Shown: in pieces, positions 7,087-16,693 of the stretch | Numbering within the stretch: position 1 is the first letter of the stretch | Layout of the letters: each line of letters starts with the position of its first letter | Source: Allorhizobium undicola ORS 992 = ATCC 700741 | Lineage (GTDB): Bacteria; Pseudomonadota; Alphaproteobacteria; Rhizobiales; Rhizobiaceae | Length of the DNA stretch: 64,000 nt | Direction of reading: 5' to 3' | Assembly (NCBI RefSeq): GCF_000621665.1 | Contig: NZ_JHXQ01000010.1 | Location: 62,001 to 126,000 of the forward strand | The notes under the pieces: generated by a model | Seen by the model: only the letters and a program-made list of their open reading frames with translations | What the model was told of the DNA's origin: nothing | Databases searched by the model: none | Made by a program: the position numbers and the translations under genes

Positions 7087-8949
7087 TTATCGAATGGCTC
7101 CGAATCGGGCCGGATCGATGGCCGGAGGGGCGTTGAAGCCAACCGGCATATCCGTTTCGGCAGGGGCCGTGGTGATGGCCTTGGGCGCGACGCGGCTGGA
7201 TTTACCCGGCTTTTGCGGCTGAATATCGGCCTTGTTCAGCGCCCACTGCGAAATCATCGCCCGCGTCAACTGCGTGCCACCGGCCATTCCCAGATTTGCG
7301 GCTTCCGCTTCGCTGGGGCCCGGACGACCACCCTTGACCGGCAGGCCTGCTTCGGGCTTGCGCCCGGCGGCCTTCGGCTGGTCGAAGACATCGCCATACT
7401 GGCCGGACTGGGCTTTCGGACGCGAGGGTTGCAGCGCGGCAACCTGCCGCGATGAGGCGTTGACCACCGGCGCGGAGGGCTGAACGGCAACAGGCTGGGC
7501 CGTTACGACAGGCGCCTTCTGCACAGGTGCCGGAGCGGGAACAGCGGCGGCCACGGGTGCTGCACGCAATTCAGGCTGCGGACGGGGCTGCGGAACCACC
7601 GACGGCGCGCTCATGCTTTCTTCCAGCGCCTCGGCGGCGGCAGGCGACAACATGGCCTCCTCCACTGTGGTCGGCTCTGCCTTGTCCCGCGCCATTTGCG
7701 GCTCGGTTGCGGCAATGGCATCGGCCAGCGCCGGACGACCCGCAGGCACGGGAACATGCATCACGCCGTTTTCAACGGGCGGCAGGCTTCCCGGCTGAAG
7801 CGAAGCGGTCATGATGGCCTGTTCGCCCTTGGCCGCACGCTGGTCAAGCAAGGTCGGAACCGGGATCTTGTAGGAGCCGAGATCGGCATAGCTTTCCTGC
7901 GCCGGCTGGCTCATTGGAATGGGTACGTTGCGCGGCGCAGGCGGGGCCATCTTTTGCAGCGCATCCTCCGCGGCATTGCGGCCACCAGGAGAATAGAGCG
8001 CAACGGCAAGGCTGCCCGGTCCCGGTTCCATGGCCGGACGCGACAAGGGAACAGGCGCATCGACACCCGGCTGCGGCGCAGCGGAGGCAACGGCAACGGA
8101 AGCGACGGGCGGCGTCGGGTTGGTCAGCTCAGGCTGCCGGGGCGGCAGGCCGGGCGGTGGCACGGGCTGCTGCTGGGCACGCACCGGCGGCTGCGCCGGG
8201 CCGCTATCTTCATCTTCATCCTCGTCGCCACCGCCAAACAGCATGGCCATCAGATTTCGTGGACGACTTCGGGCCCTTGGGCTGCTATCGGCCATCAGGA
8301 TCTCTTCCGATCCCAATCGTCGCTTATAATCGGCAAGCGCCAGCTCATAGCCCGGCAGGGGTTTGCCATCGGCGGGAATATGCAGCGTCTTGCCATCCGG
8401 GAACAGGCGCACAAGTTCGTCGCGCGGCACGCGCGGCCAGGAGCGCACGCCCGCCACATCCATATGCACGAAGGGCGAGCCGGAATTGGGATAATAGCCG
8501 ACACCGCCAGCCTGCATCTTCAATCCCACATCGCGCAGCGTTTTCAACGCCACGCCAGGAATGAAGAAGTCCATGGCGGTGCCGCGCATGTGCTGGCTTT
8601 CCTTGGCGACGCCCTTGGAGCGAGAGCGCAGCATGGCGTTGGTGGCCGGGGAACGATAGCCGGAGACGACATAGATGTAACCACTGGCGCCCGACTTCTG
8701 GTAGACGTTCCAGACGAGATCGAAGAGGCGCGGGTCCATCTTTGTGGCTTCGTTGCGCCGCCAGTCACGCAGAATGGTGTTGAGCTGTTGCAGCCCCTTG
8801 GGATCGTAACGCCCGTTGCGCTTGAAGGTGATTTCCTGCTTTTCGCCTGTGTGAACGAAGAGAATGCGCAGCGAGCGCGTCTCGGCAGAAGCCATTCCGG
8901 CACTGGCGAACAGGCCCGAAAAGGCGACCGCCATGAACAGGAATGCCAT
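7087..8949 (-). CDS. DUF882 (M15-like peptidase) protein with long Pro/Ala-rich tail
   Basis: This is an exported protein of about 620 residues. The signal segment (MAFLFMAVAFSGLFASAGMA) is followed by a DUF882/YcbK-type domain related to M15 D-Ala-D-Ala peptidases (about residues 30-190). Zinc-ligand candidates are SQHMRGTAMDFF (H and D) and PFVHMDVAG (H). The remaining 400 residues are low-complexity Pro/Ala/Gln-rich and probably span the envelope or bind peptidoglycan. The reading frame is open to a GTG at 9123, but those extra 58 residues look non-genic. The ATG at 8949 begins a normal signal peptide, though its Shine-Dalgarno is weak. A likely cell-wall role is inferred. Confidence 0.8.
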   Translation of the reverse strand: MAFLFMAVAFSGLFASAGMASAETRSLRILFVHTGEKQEITFKRNGRYDPKGLQQLNTILRDWRRNEATKMDPRLFDLVWNVYQKSGASGYIYVVSGYRSPATNAMLRSRSKGVAKESQHMRGTAMDFFIPGVALKTLRDVGLKMQAGGVGYYPNSGSPFVHMDVAGVRSWPRVPRDELVRLFPDGKTLHIPADGKPLPGYELALADYKRRLGSEEILMADSSPRARSRPRNLMAMLFGGGDEDEDEDSGPAQPPVRAQQQPVPPPGLPPRQPELTNPTPPVASVAVASAAPQPGVDAPVPLSRPAMEPGPGSLAVALYSPGGRNAAEDALQKMAPPAPRNVPIPMSQPAQESYADLGSYKIPVPTLLDQRAAKGEQAIMTASLQPGSLPPVENGVMHVPVPAGRPALADAIAATEPQMARDKAEPTTVEEAMLSPAAAEALEESMSAPSVVPQPRPQPELRAAPVAAAVPAPAPVQKAPVVTAQPVAVQPSAPVVNASSRQVAALQPSRPKAQSGQYGDVFDQPKAAGRKPEAGLPVKGGRPGPSEAEAANLGMAGGTQLTRAMISQWALNKADIQPQKPGKSSRVAPKAITTAPAETDMPVGFNAPPAIDPARFGAIR

Positions 8950-9247
8950 CAGCAGAAGCCTGGAGACAGCTGGCCCGTCCTTTGCCAAGCGGCAAGGCCG
9001 CCCGCGCCCGGAGGGCGATGTTGGTACATCCGTAATCCGCAAATCCGTCCCCGTCAGTATCAACACATCCCTCAGCTTGCCTGATGCCAAGAAAATGCGG
9101 TAACTACATGGCAAAACTGCCACAGCGGCGGGATTGATTCATATATGGTGAACCAATCCATAACAACCCATTGACAAGGACTAATCAAACATCCTTACCC
9201 GGAGGTTAACAGCTTACTGACGGGGCCGCCTTATCAAGCATGAGTGA

Positions 9248-10795
9248 TCATGCCGCGTGCTTTTGCGGATTATCCGGATCGATGCCGTAATCCTTGAGCT
9301 TGCGATAGAGGGTGGAACGTCCGATTCCAAGCTTTCTTGCCACCTGACTCATCTGCCCGCGATAGAATTTCAAGGCAAAACGAATCAGCTCCTCCTCAAT
9401 ATCGGCAAGCCTGCGCACATTGCCATTTTCATCGATGCTGGCAATGGCATTTTCCAGGAAGGCCGGACGCGGATCTTCGACACGGGGTGCAGGCAGGCGG
9501 TCGATGAAGGCCAGCTCCTCGCGCTCCAGCCCACGGGGTGCTGCTGCATCGGCCTGCGTCTCGCCGAAAGCGGACAGGCCGGACCAGAAGCCCTCCTGCT
9601 TGAGGCCGCCGGGAATCTGCGCCATAATCTGCGGGAAATCGCTTTCGGCCAGTTCCGTTCCCTCCGCCAGAATGACGGCGCGGTAAATGGCATTTTCCAA
9701 CTGCCGCACATTGCCCGGCCAGTCGAAGGCCGTCAGCAGGGCCAGCGCACCGGCGCCAAGGCTCAAGGGTCGCGGCAGGCGCTGTTCGGTTGAGAAGCGC
9801 TCGGTAAAGGCCCGCGCCAGGAAGGGAATGTCTTCCTTGCGCCGGCGCAGCGCCGGTATGGTGATCGGGAAAACGTTGAGGCGATAATAGAGGTCCTCCC
9901 GGAACCTGCCAGCCTTCACTTCTTCGATCAGATCCTTGTTCGTGGCGGAAATCAGCCGCACATTCACCTTTTGCGGTGTCCGCCCGCCAATGGTTTCAAT
10001 TTCGCCATCCTGCACGGCGCGCAGCAGCTTCACCTGGATTTCCAGCGGCAATTCGCCGATTTCATCCAGAAACAGCGTGCCGCCATCGGCTTCGATGAAT
10101 TTTCCGGCATGGCGGTCCGCAGCGCCGGGAAACGCGCCCTTCTCATGGCCAAACAGCAGGCTTTCCACCATGTTCGGAGCGATTGCACCGCAATTGACGG
10201 TGACGAAGGGTTTGGAAGCGCGCTCGCTTGCCGCCTGGATGGCCCGCGCCACCATTTCCTTGCCAACGCCCGATTCACCTTCCAGCACGACGGGAATGGA
10301 CGATTGCGCCGCCCGCCGCGACAGCTCGATCACCCGCGCCATGGCAGGGCTTGCCGAAATGATGTCGCTGAAATGCACCGCCCCGGAGCGCGACCGGCGG
10401 GTGGGCCGATGCTGCGCATCGAGGCTGTCCACCTTCAGCGCATTGGTAATGGCGGCAATGATGCGATCCGGCGAGACCGGCTTGACCACGAAATCGAAGG
10501 CCCCGGCACGCATGGCCTGCACCACCGTTTCAATGCCCCCCTGCCCCGTCTGCACCACCACCGGCACATCGGCATTCTGGCCGCCAATGGCAATGAGGAA
10601 ATCCAGCCCCGACATGCCCGGCATCATCAGATCGAGCAGGACGACGGAAATCTCTGCCTGACGCTGGCGGAAAAGCGCCAGGCCCGTCTGTCCGTCATCG
10701 GCAAGCAGCGCCACATGGCCCTGACTTTCGACCGCCGCCTTGAGAAGACGGCGCTGTACCGGATCATCGTCGATAACCAGAATATGAGCAGTCAC
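9248..10795 (-). CDS. NtrC-family response regulator with variant GAFTGA loop
   Basis: This 515-residue regulator has three domains. The receiver (about 1-120) carries phosphorylatable Asp55 in VVLLDLMMPGM. The AAA+ domain (about 145-380) has Walker A GESGVGKE and FLDEIGELP. A Fis-type helix-turn-helix at the C-terminus reads KLGIGRSTLYRKLKDYGI. The sigma-54 contact loop reads GAFPGA instead of GAFTGA (Pro at about residue 223), which may alter or abolish sigma-54 activation. A GTG at 10795 is the likely start because GGAG lies about 9 bases upstream; the frame extends further but without a ribosome site. No partner histidine kinase is adjacent. Confidence 0.88.
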   Translation of the reverse strand: MTAHILVIDDDPVQRRLLKAAVESQGHVALLADDGQTGLALFRQRQAEISVVLLDLMMPGMSGLDFLIAIGGQNADVPVVVQTGQGGIETVVQAMRAGAFDFVVKPVSPDRIIAAITNALKVDSLDAQHRPTRRSRSGAVHFSDIISASPAMARVIELSRRAAQSSIPVVLEGESGVGKEMVARAIQAASERASKPFVTVNCGAIAPNMVESLLFGHEKGAFPGAADRHAGKFIEADGGTLFLDEIGELPLEIQVKLLRAVQDGEIETIGGRTPQKVNVRLISATNKDLIEEVKAGRFREDLYYRLNVFPITIPALRRRKEDIPFLARAFTERFSTEQRLPRPLSLGAGALALLTAFDWPGNVRQLENAIYRAVILAEGTELAESDFPQIMAQIPGGLKQEGFWSGLSAFGETQADAAAPRGLEREELAFIDRLPAPRVEDPRPAFLENAIASIDENGNVRRLADIEEELIRFALKFYRGQMSQVARKLGIGRSTLYRKLKDYGIDPDNPQKHAA

Positions 10796-11232
10796 CTTGC
10801 ATCTCCATTGTTTTACGGCTTGCCATGGCCTTGTCTTCCGATGTGGAAGCGGCTGGCTTCGTTGTGGCATACGGCAATTCACAACCGCATATCGGCAAGT
10901 CCGTGGATTGCACCCATGGGCTCACCATGACACTTAAGCCTTGAACAAGCTGTTCCGGATTTTCCTAGGATTTTAGCGGTCGCACCGGAAATTGCCCGCT
11001 ACGATACAGATTTGTGGCAAAAACCTGCCCCAAACCGGACGACTGTGCATCTCTGGCATGAAACAGCGCCAAAACCGGGCGCCATCCGGCAGGGCAAGGA
11101 GCAAGCGCCCCATTTCGTTAACCACGGCTCGGGTGTGGCGCATCCTTGAGAAAAATGGCAGAGAGAGGGCGCATGAAATGCGTCTGTCACGGCGCGTCCG
11201 GCCTGGCAAGGCCGACAGGAAGGAAGAGATCT
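10796..11232. other. Divergent intergenic region
   Basis: This 437-bp gap separates the divergent regulator and pepF genes and should hold both promoters. CCTAGGATTTTAG at 10964-10976 is repeated exactly at 2408-2420. The end contains AGGAAG, the ribosome site for pepF. Upstream in-frame starts for pepF at 11146-11173 look spurious. I see no gene here. Confidence 0.5.
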
Positions 11233-13086
11233 ATGCGTTTCCAAGGGTTCAGCGATCGCCGCCTCATGGCACAGCAAACCGCCGCAGGCGGCGCAACAGC
11301 ATTGGGCGAACTGCCACAATGGCAACTGTCCGATCTCTACAGCGGCCCGGATGCGCCGGAACTCAAGGCCGATCTTGAAAAGGCAGGCCTTCTCAGCCGC
11401 GATTTCGAGGCAAAATGGAAAGGCAAGCTGGCCGATGCCGCCACGCGCAATGGCAATCAGGGGCTGGGGCAGGCCCTGAAGGAGTTCGAGGCGCTGGAGG
11501 ATCTTCTGGGCAGGATCGGCTCCTATGCCGGACTTTATTATTATAGCGACATGACGGACGGCGCACGCGCCAAGTTCTTTGGCGATGTGCAATCCCGGCT
11601 CACCGATTATGCGGCGCATCTGCTGTTTCTGACGCTGGAACTGAACCGGCTCGAAGACAGTCTCCTGAATGCGGCCATCGAAGGCGATCCGGCCACCGCC
11701 CATTACGGGCCATGGCTGATCGATCTGCGCAAGGACAAGCCGCACCAGCTCGATGACCGGCTGGAACAGATTTTCCTGGAAAAATCCCAGACGGGGGCCG
11801 CCGCTTTCAACCGGCTGTTCGACGAAACGCTGGCGTCGCTGCGCTTCAGCGTGGATGGCGAGGAGCAGACACTGGAGCCGACGCTGAACCTGTTGCAGGA
11901 ACCGGACCCGGCCTTGCGCGAAAAAGCGGCGGCGGCCCTTTCGAAAACCTTCCGCGAGAACCGGCGCGTCTTTACCCTGATTACCAACACGCTGGCCAAG
12001 GACAAGGAGATTTCCGACCGCTGGCGCAATTTCGACGATATTGCCGATAGCCGCCACCTTTCCAACCGGGTGGAGCGCCCCGTGGTGGATGCGCTGGCCG
12101 CGGCGGTGGAAAAGGCCTATCCGCGCCTTTCGCACCGTTATTACAAGATGAAGGCCCGCTGGCTCGGTATGGAGCAGCTGAATTTCTGGGATCGCAACGC
12201 CCCCCTGCCGGAAGCCGCCAACCGCACCATTGCCTGGAGCGAGGCGAAGGATATGGTTCTTTCCGCTTACGGGGCGTTTTCGCCGGAGATGGCGGAGATT
12301 GCCAATCGCTTCTTCGAAGGCGGCTGGATCGATGCACCGGCCCGGCCCGGCAAGGCACCCGGCGCCTTTGCCCACCCCACCGTGCCATCGGCCCATCCTT
12401 ACGTTCTGGTCAACTATCTCGGCAAGCCGCGCGACGTGATGACGCTTGCCCATGAACTGGGCCATGGCGTGCATCAGGTGCTGGCGGGCCAACAGGGCGC
12501 ACTGATGTGCCAGACGCCGCTGACACTGGCCGAAACCGCGTCTGTCTTCGGCGAAATGCTGACCTTCCGGGCACTGCTGGACAAGACCACCGACCGGCGC
12601 GAGCGCAAGGCCATGCTGGCGCAAAAGGTGGAGGACATGATCAATACCGTGGTGCGCCAGATTGCCTTCTACCAGTTCGAGCGCAAGGTCCACACGGCCC
12701 GCAGGCAGGGCGAGCTGACCGCCGAACAGATCGGTGAGCTTTGGCTTTCCGTGCAGGAGGCAAGCCTTGGCCCGGCCATTCGCATTTCGGAAGGCTATGA
12801 AAGCTGGTGGAGCTATATTCCCCACTTCATCCATTCGCCCTTCTATGTCTATGCCTATGCCTTTGGCGATTGCCTGGTGAACTCGCTCTACGCCGTTTAC
12901 CAGAATGCGGCGGAGGGCTTTCAGCAGAAATATTTCGATCTTCTCAAGGCGGGTGGTTCGCGCCATCACTCCGAGCTTCTGGCCCCCTTCGGGCTGGATG
13001 CCACGGACCCCGCTTTCTGGGAAAAGGGACTTTCGATGATCGAGGGGCTCATCGACGAGCTGGAGGCGCTTGACCGCTCCGCATGA
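11233..13086 (+). CDS. pepF: Oligoendopeptidase F (M3 family zinc peptidase)
   Basis: This 617-residue cytosolic zinc metallopeptidase of family M3 cleaves short peptides. The active-site motif reads LAHELGHGVHQVL (HExxH, near residue 400) and is followed by the third-ligand region LAETASVFGEM. The length fits the PepF/M3B branch. The ATG at 11233 follows AGGAAG at 11220-11225; upstream starts in the same frame give a non-homologous tail. The last 4 bases overlap the pabB start (ATGA), so it is the first gene of a three-gene coupled unit with pabB and pabC, an association with no obvious biochemical logic. Confidence 0.93.
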   Translation: MRFQGFSDRRLMAQQTAAGGATALGELPQWQLSDLYSGPDAPELKADLEKAGLLSRDFEAKWKGKLADAATRNGNQGLGQALKEFEALEDLLGRIGSYAGLYYYSDMTDGARAKFFGDVQSRLTDYAAHLLFLTLELNRLEDSLLNAAIEGDPATAHYGPWLIDLRKDKPHQLDDRLEQIFLEKSQTGAAAFNRLFDETLASLRFSVDGEEQTLEPTLNLLQEPDPALREKAAAALSKTFRENRRVFTLITNTLAKDKEISDRWRNFDDIADSRHLSNRVERPVVDALAAAVEKAYPRLSHRYYKMKARWLGMEQLNFWDRNAPLPEAANRTIAWSEAKDMVLSAYGAFSPEMAEIANRFFEGGWIDAPARPGKAPGAFAHPTVPSAHPYVLVNYLGKPRDVMTLAHELGHGVHQVLAGQQGALMCQTPLTLAETASVFGEMLTFRALLDKTTDRRERKAMLAQKVEDMINTVVRQIAFYQFERKVHTARRQGELTAEQIGELWLSVQEASLGPAIRISEGYESWWSYIPHFIHSPFYVYAYAFGDCLVNSLYAVYQNAAEGFQQKYFDLLKAGGSRHHSELLAPFGLDATDPAFWEKGLSMIEGLIDELEALDRSA

Positions 13087-14240
13087 CTGCCGCTTCGCCC
13101 TATATTCTGTTTCGTGACGACAAGAGCGGCGAGGTGCTGCTCTTCGATCAGCCACGCGACATCGTGAAAGCGGTCCGCGCCGAGGAGGTGCGGCCCGCCT
13201 TGCAGCGGCTGGAAGCGGCAAAGGCAGAAGGATACTGGCTGGCCGGCTATCTTTCCTACGAGGCGGGCTTCGTCTTCGAGGACAAGCTGCGGCCGCTGAT
13301 CGAGAATGGGCGGGAGACACCGCTGCTGCTCTTCGGCATATTCGACCGGCCGCGCGGCAAGGACCATCCGCTTGCCATTCTGCCGACGCCTCGCACCGGA
13401 GAGGTCTTGTCCCGCCCCCGCGCCGGTTGGGATTTTGCCGCCTATCGGCAGGCCTTTGCCGAGCTGCACCGGCATCTGCGCCAGGGCGATTGTTATCAAG
13501 GCAACCTGACCATGCCCGTTACGGCAGAGGCGAACGGCACGGCGCGGGAGATTTTCAGCGCGCTGATCGAGCGCCAGCCAGTGCGCTACGGGGCGCTTGC
13601 CGAGCTTGGCGGACCGGCTATCGTCTCGCGCTCGCCGGAATTGTTTTTCAAGGTGGATAAGGAAGGCTTCATCGAAACCCATCCGATGAAGGGCACGGCA
13701 CGGCGTGGCGCCAGCGCGCGGGAAGACGAGGCCATCAAGGCGCAATTGCTGTGCGATGAAAAGACGCAGGCCGAAAACCGCATGATCGTGGACCTGCTGC
13801 GCAACGATATTTCCCGGCTGATCGAAGTGGGCAGTCTCGATGTGCCGAAACTCTTCCACATCGAAACCTACCCGACCGTGCATCAGCTTGTCAGCCATGT
13901 TCGGGGAACGCTTTTGCCCGGCGTGACGCTGGAAACCATCATCGAGGCCCTGTTTCCCTGCGGCTCCGTCACCGGCGCGCCGAAAATGTGGGCCATGCAG
14001 ATCCTGCACCGGCTGGAAAAAGGCCCACGCGACATTTACTGCGGCGCGATCGGCTTTTGCGACCCTTCCGGCCCGATGCGGTTTTCAGTGGCTATCCGCA
14101 CACTGTCTCTTTTCAAGACAGGTGAGGCGGTTTTCAATGTCGGCGGGGGCATAGTATTTGATTCGACAGCCGAGGCGGAATATGAAGAATGTCTGCTCAA
14201 GGCGCGCTTTGCGGTAGGTGAACAATGGATTTCACGCTGA
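13083..14240 (+). CDS. pabB: Aminodeoxychorismate synthase component I
   Basis: PabB converts chorismate and ammonia to 4-amino-4-deoxychorismate on the way to p-aminobenzoate and folate, normally with the PabA glutaminase. The 385-residue sequence has the chorismate-binding signatures GDCYQGNLT, PELFFKVDKEGFIETHPMKG, DEKTQAENRMIVDLLRND and LFPCGSVTGAPK. The N-terminal region is short compared with the E. coli enzyme (about 450 residues), as in many alphaproteobacteria. It overlaps pepF by 4 bases and pabC by 16 bases. No pabA gene is present in the window. Confidence 0.93.
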   Translation: MTAASPYILFRDDKSGEVLLFDQPRDIVKAVRAEEVRPALQRLEAAKAEGYWLAGYLSYEAGFVFEDKLRPLIENGRETPLLLFGIFDRPRGKDHPLAILPTPRTGEVLSRPRAGWDFAAYRQAFAELHRHLRQGDCYQGNLTMPVTAEANGTAREIFSALIERQPVRYGALAELGGPAIVSRSPELFFKVDKEGFIETHPMKGTARRGASAREDEAIKAQLLCDEKTQAENRMIVDLLRNDISRLIEVGSLDVPKLFHIETYPTVHQLVSHVRGTLLPGVTLETIIEALFPCGSVTGAPKMWAMQILHRLEKGPRDIYCGAIGFCDPSGPMRFSVAIRTLSLFKTGEAVFNVGGGIVFDSTAEAEYEECLLKARFAVGEQWISR

Positions 14241-14872
14241 TTGAAACGCTCCGCTTCGAACCCGGCACCGGATTTCTGCGGCTTGACCAGCATATGCGCC
14301 GTCTGGGCCGCTCGGCCGATGCGCTGGGCTTTCGCCAGCCGGTCAAGGCCGATGCCGCGCTGAAGGATGCGGTGAACGGTGCCCAAACGCCGCTGCGCGT
14401 GCGGCTGACCATGAATTTCCGCGGCCGCGTCGAGGTGACAGTCACGCCTTTCGAGCCGGTGGCGGAAAACACCATATGGCGCATCCGCATCGCGCAAAAG
14501 ACAAGACTCAGATCCGACGACGCGCTTTACCGCCACAAGACATCGCGGCGGGAACCCTATGAGTCAGCACGCGCCGAATTTTCGCCCGAAGAGGCAGATG
14601 AGGTCTTGCTGCTCAACGAGCGCGGCGAAATCTGCGAAGGAAGCTTCACCAACGTTTTCGTGCAGGGCGCCGACGGCATTCTCATGACCCCGCCGCTTTC
14701 GAGCGGCCTGCTGCCCGGCATTTTGCGGGCAGACCTCATCCGGGAGCGAAAGGCCCGCGCCGAGGTGCTGAAACCGGAAAACCTGCATGGCCGCCCGCTT
14801 TTCGTGGGCAATGCGCTTCGCGGCCTGATTCGTGCCGAACTGGTGGAAGCCGTGGAAAAAGCCGTGGCATAA
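14225..14872 (+). CDS. pabC: Class IV aminotransferase, probable aminodeoxychorismate lyase
   Basis: This 215-residue PLP enzyme of fold type IV probably completes p-aminobenzoate synthesis by removing pyruvate from aminodeoxychorismate. Evidence is its 16-base overlap with pabB and the motifs ALYRHKTSRREPYE (PLP lysine in HKT), LLLNERGEICEGSFTNVF and PPLSSGLLPGILR. It is shorter than typical PabC (about 270 residues), lacking part of the N-terminal domain, which is usual for this compact pabB-linked branch. An aminotransferase role remains possible. Confidence 0.85.
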   Translation: MDFTLIETLRFEPGTGFLRLDQHMRRLGRSADALGFRQPVKADAALKDAVNGAQTPLRVRLTMNFRGRVEVTVTPFEPVAENTIWRIRIAQKTRLRSDDALYRHKTSRREPYESARAEFSPEEADEVLLLNERGEICEGSFTNVFVQGADGILMTPPLSSGLLPGILRADLIRERKARAEVLKPENLHGRPLFVGNALRGLIRAELVEAVEKAVA

Positions 14873-15100
14873 GGTATGATCCACCGAAGTGAAACAGCAA
14901 CCACCCCGCTGGCTGAAGCGGTGGTTCGGCACTTTTATCCGCTGCTTTTGCAACAGCAGCCCCCATCAGTCGAAGAGACAGGACTTTCTGCGGCGCGTTC
15001 GCAGTGACAACATAATTGCCCACAAATTTAGCGCGGTATTTTCAAAAAAATGCCGGAATATTGGTTATCACTTCTTAGGATGATGATTGTAAAATCATTT

Positions 15101-15210
15101 ACAGCGTCCTTCGTGCGTTTTATCAAACGCACGAAGGACGCTGTAACACTTTAAATCTGCTGCATAATTTTCACCTTAAATCGATTCCGATTTAAGGAAT
15201 TATGCAGCAG
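15101..15210. repeat. Bru-RS type palindromic repeat (uninterrupted copy)
   Basis: This 110-bp non-coding repeat comprises two hairpins. The first pairs ACAGCGTCCTTCGTGCGTTT with its complement around TATC. The second pairs CTGCTGCATAA with TTATGCAGCAG and includes the internal palindrome CCTTAAATCG...CGATTTAAGG. It matches the architecture of the Brucella Bru-RS1/RS2 elements, known IS711 insertion sites. Further copies occur at 29353, 26359 and 61764, and a fragment at 19123. Confidence 0.88.
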
Positions 15211-15440
15211 GATAACAAAAAATCATGTATTTGAGCATTTCAAGACCTATCCATGCACTCTAAAGCACGTCCGGACGCAAAACCAAATACACTTTTGCTG
15301 GAAACTCTAGCGTTATCCTCGGGGAATTCATGCCCACAAGGGGTTGAATTGGCGATCGGTATTTCATCTGACGCTGCGCAACGAAAATCAGAATTTGCAC
15401 ATATTTCAAGCCAGTCCGTTTCAATCTTGTGATCTAGTTC
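15211..15440. other. Intergenic spacer before the membrane-protein gene
   Basis: This stretch holds no supported gene. Open frames on both strands here lack ribosome sites and recognisable composition. It presumably carries the promoter of the gene starting at 15441. Confidence 0.4.
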
Positions 15441-16664
15441 ATGCATGTTCACACGAAAAAGATTTGCCGCCGCCTTTTTGCCTCGTCCATCATGGCCGCC
15501 ATACTGTTTCTGGGTTGTCAGGGCGTTGCCGATGCCCATGTCAAATGGTTCCAGCCCTATGATCTGACGGCGCCGCCCGCGCCGCCGGGGCGCTACATGC
15601 TGGACCCGATCTGGCTGCTGGGATTGGGACTCAGCCTGCCGGCGCTGTGGCTGTGCATTACCGCCGATACGCTGGCCGATCGTTTCTTCAAGGCTCCTGC
15701 CGCCGTGCTGCGCGCGGTGGATTTCAGCGCGGACCGGCTGATCCGACTCAGCCTCGGGCTCTGGCTGTCCTGGCTCTGGCTGTTACCGACCCCCATCTGG
15801 CTAACCCCGGAACTAACGACCGCGGACACGCGCCTGCAATGGGTGCAGCTGGTTCTGGCCGCCTTTTGCCTTTCGTCCAGGACCGCGTGGGTTGCCGGGC
15901 TCGGCATTGCCGGGCTGTGGCTTGGCGCTACACGCCAATATGGCATCTACCATCTCCTCGACTATCCGCTTTTCCTTGGCTTTGCAGCGCTTCTCATTGC
16001 CGGAAGCCTGCATGGCACGCGGCTTGGCAGACAGGGTGTCGCGGGCTGGCTGGTTGCCAACCGTCACGGCCTCCTTGTGGTGAGCATGGCCTGCACACTC
16101 ATGTGGGCGGCGGTTGAAAAGTGGGCTTTCGCGGCGTGGTCCCTTCCCCTGTTGTGCAGCCGTCCGTGGCTGACCATGGGCATGGCGCCAGAAGTCTTCC
16201 TGCCGCTTTCCGGATGGCTTGAATTCGGTGCGGCCGCCATGCTGATGCTGGGCGGCACGGCGAGCAGCCGGATGAGCGCGGCTCTGCTTTTCCCCATTTT
16301 CGTCTCGGCGGTTCTGGAATTCGGGCGCGTGGATCTGGTTGGCCATTTCCCCATCATCGTCACCCTGCTGGTCACCGCCTGCCACGGAAACGGACGGATC
16401 GCCGAAACCGTCAATCTCAGGCATCTCCCCCCGCTCGAACGCGCAATATGGCTACCGCCGATCTACGGGCTTGCCCTGATCATCACCAATATCGCCTATA
16501 TCGGCGGCTGGCAGTCGAGCTATGGAGCACCCGGTACGGTGCAGGGAATGGATGAATATCATCTCGCCCGTCTTCTCATGATGGCGCTCATTGTCGCCGG
16601 ATTGATGCTGGCCGCAATCGGTGCTGCCCGCCTGCTCGGCACGAGGCAGCATCGTTCATTTTGA
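15441..16664 (+). CDS. Polytopic membrane protein with exported N-terminus (HVKWF type)
   Basis: This 407-residue membrane protein of unknown function has an apparent signal peptide (basic MHVHTKKICRR, hydrophobic core, cleavage after VADA). Predicted cleavage leaves a mature N-terminus HVKWFQPYDL. Eight or more hydrophobic segments follow through to the C-terminus, including LLGLGLSLPALWLCI, LGIAGLWLG and LIVAGLMLAAIGAARLL. Several rhizobial membrane proteins share the AHVKWF start, but I do not know a characterised member. No close neighbours on the same strand suggest a partner. An ATG at 15441 was accepted; no strong Shine-Dalgarno is visible. Confidence 0.7.
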   Translation: MHVHTKKICRRLFASSIMAAILFLGCQGVADAHVKWFQPYDLTAPPAPPGRYMLDPIWLLGLGLSLPALWLCITADTLADRFFKAPAAVLRAVDFSADRLIRLSLGLWLSWLWLLPTPIWLTPELTTADTRLQWVQLVLAAFCLSSRTAWVAGLGIAGLWLGATRQYGIYHLLDYPLFLGFAALLIAGSLHGTRLGRQGVAGWLVANRHGLLVVSMACTLMWAAVEKWAFAAWSLPLLCSRPWLTMGMAPEVFLPLSGWLEFGAAAMLMLGGTASSRMSAALLFPIFVSAVLEFGRVDLVGHFPIIVTLLVTACHGNGRIAETVNLRHLPPLERAIWLPPIYGLALIITNIAYIGGWQSSYGAPGTVQGMDEYHLARLLMMALIVAGLMLAAIGAARLLGTRQHRSF

Positions 16665-16693
16665 AAATCAGCTGCGCGGACCTGCCTCTCATA

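Noticed and set aside
10999..13320. 773-codon minus-strand frame opposite pepF
   Set aside because: It is the mirror of pepF and has no family-like motifs.
14889..15083. 64-codon plus-strand frame after pabC
   Set aside because: No ribosome site beyond a chance one, basic low-complexity content and no family; the region ends in a repeat.
15240..15539. 99-codon minus-strand frame before the membrane protein gene
   Set aside because: It overlaps the start of the membrane-protein gene on the other strand and lacks family features.
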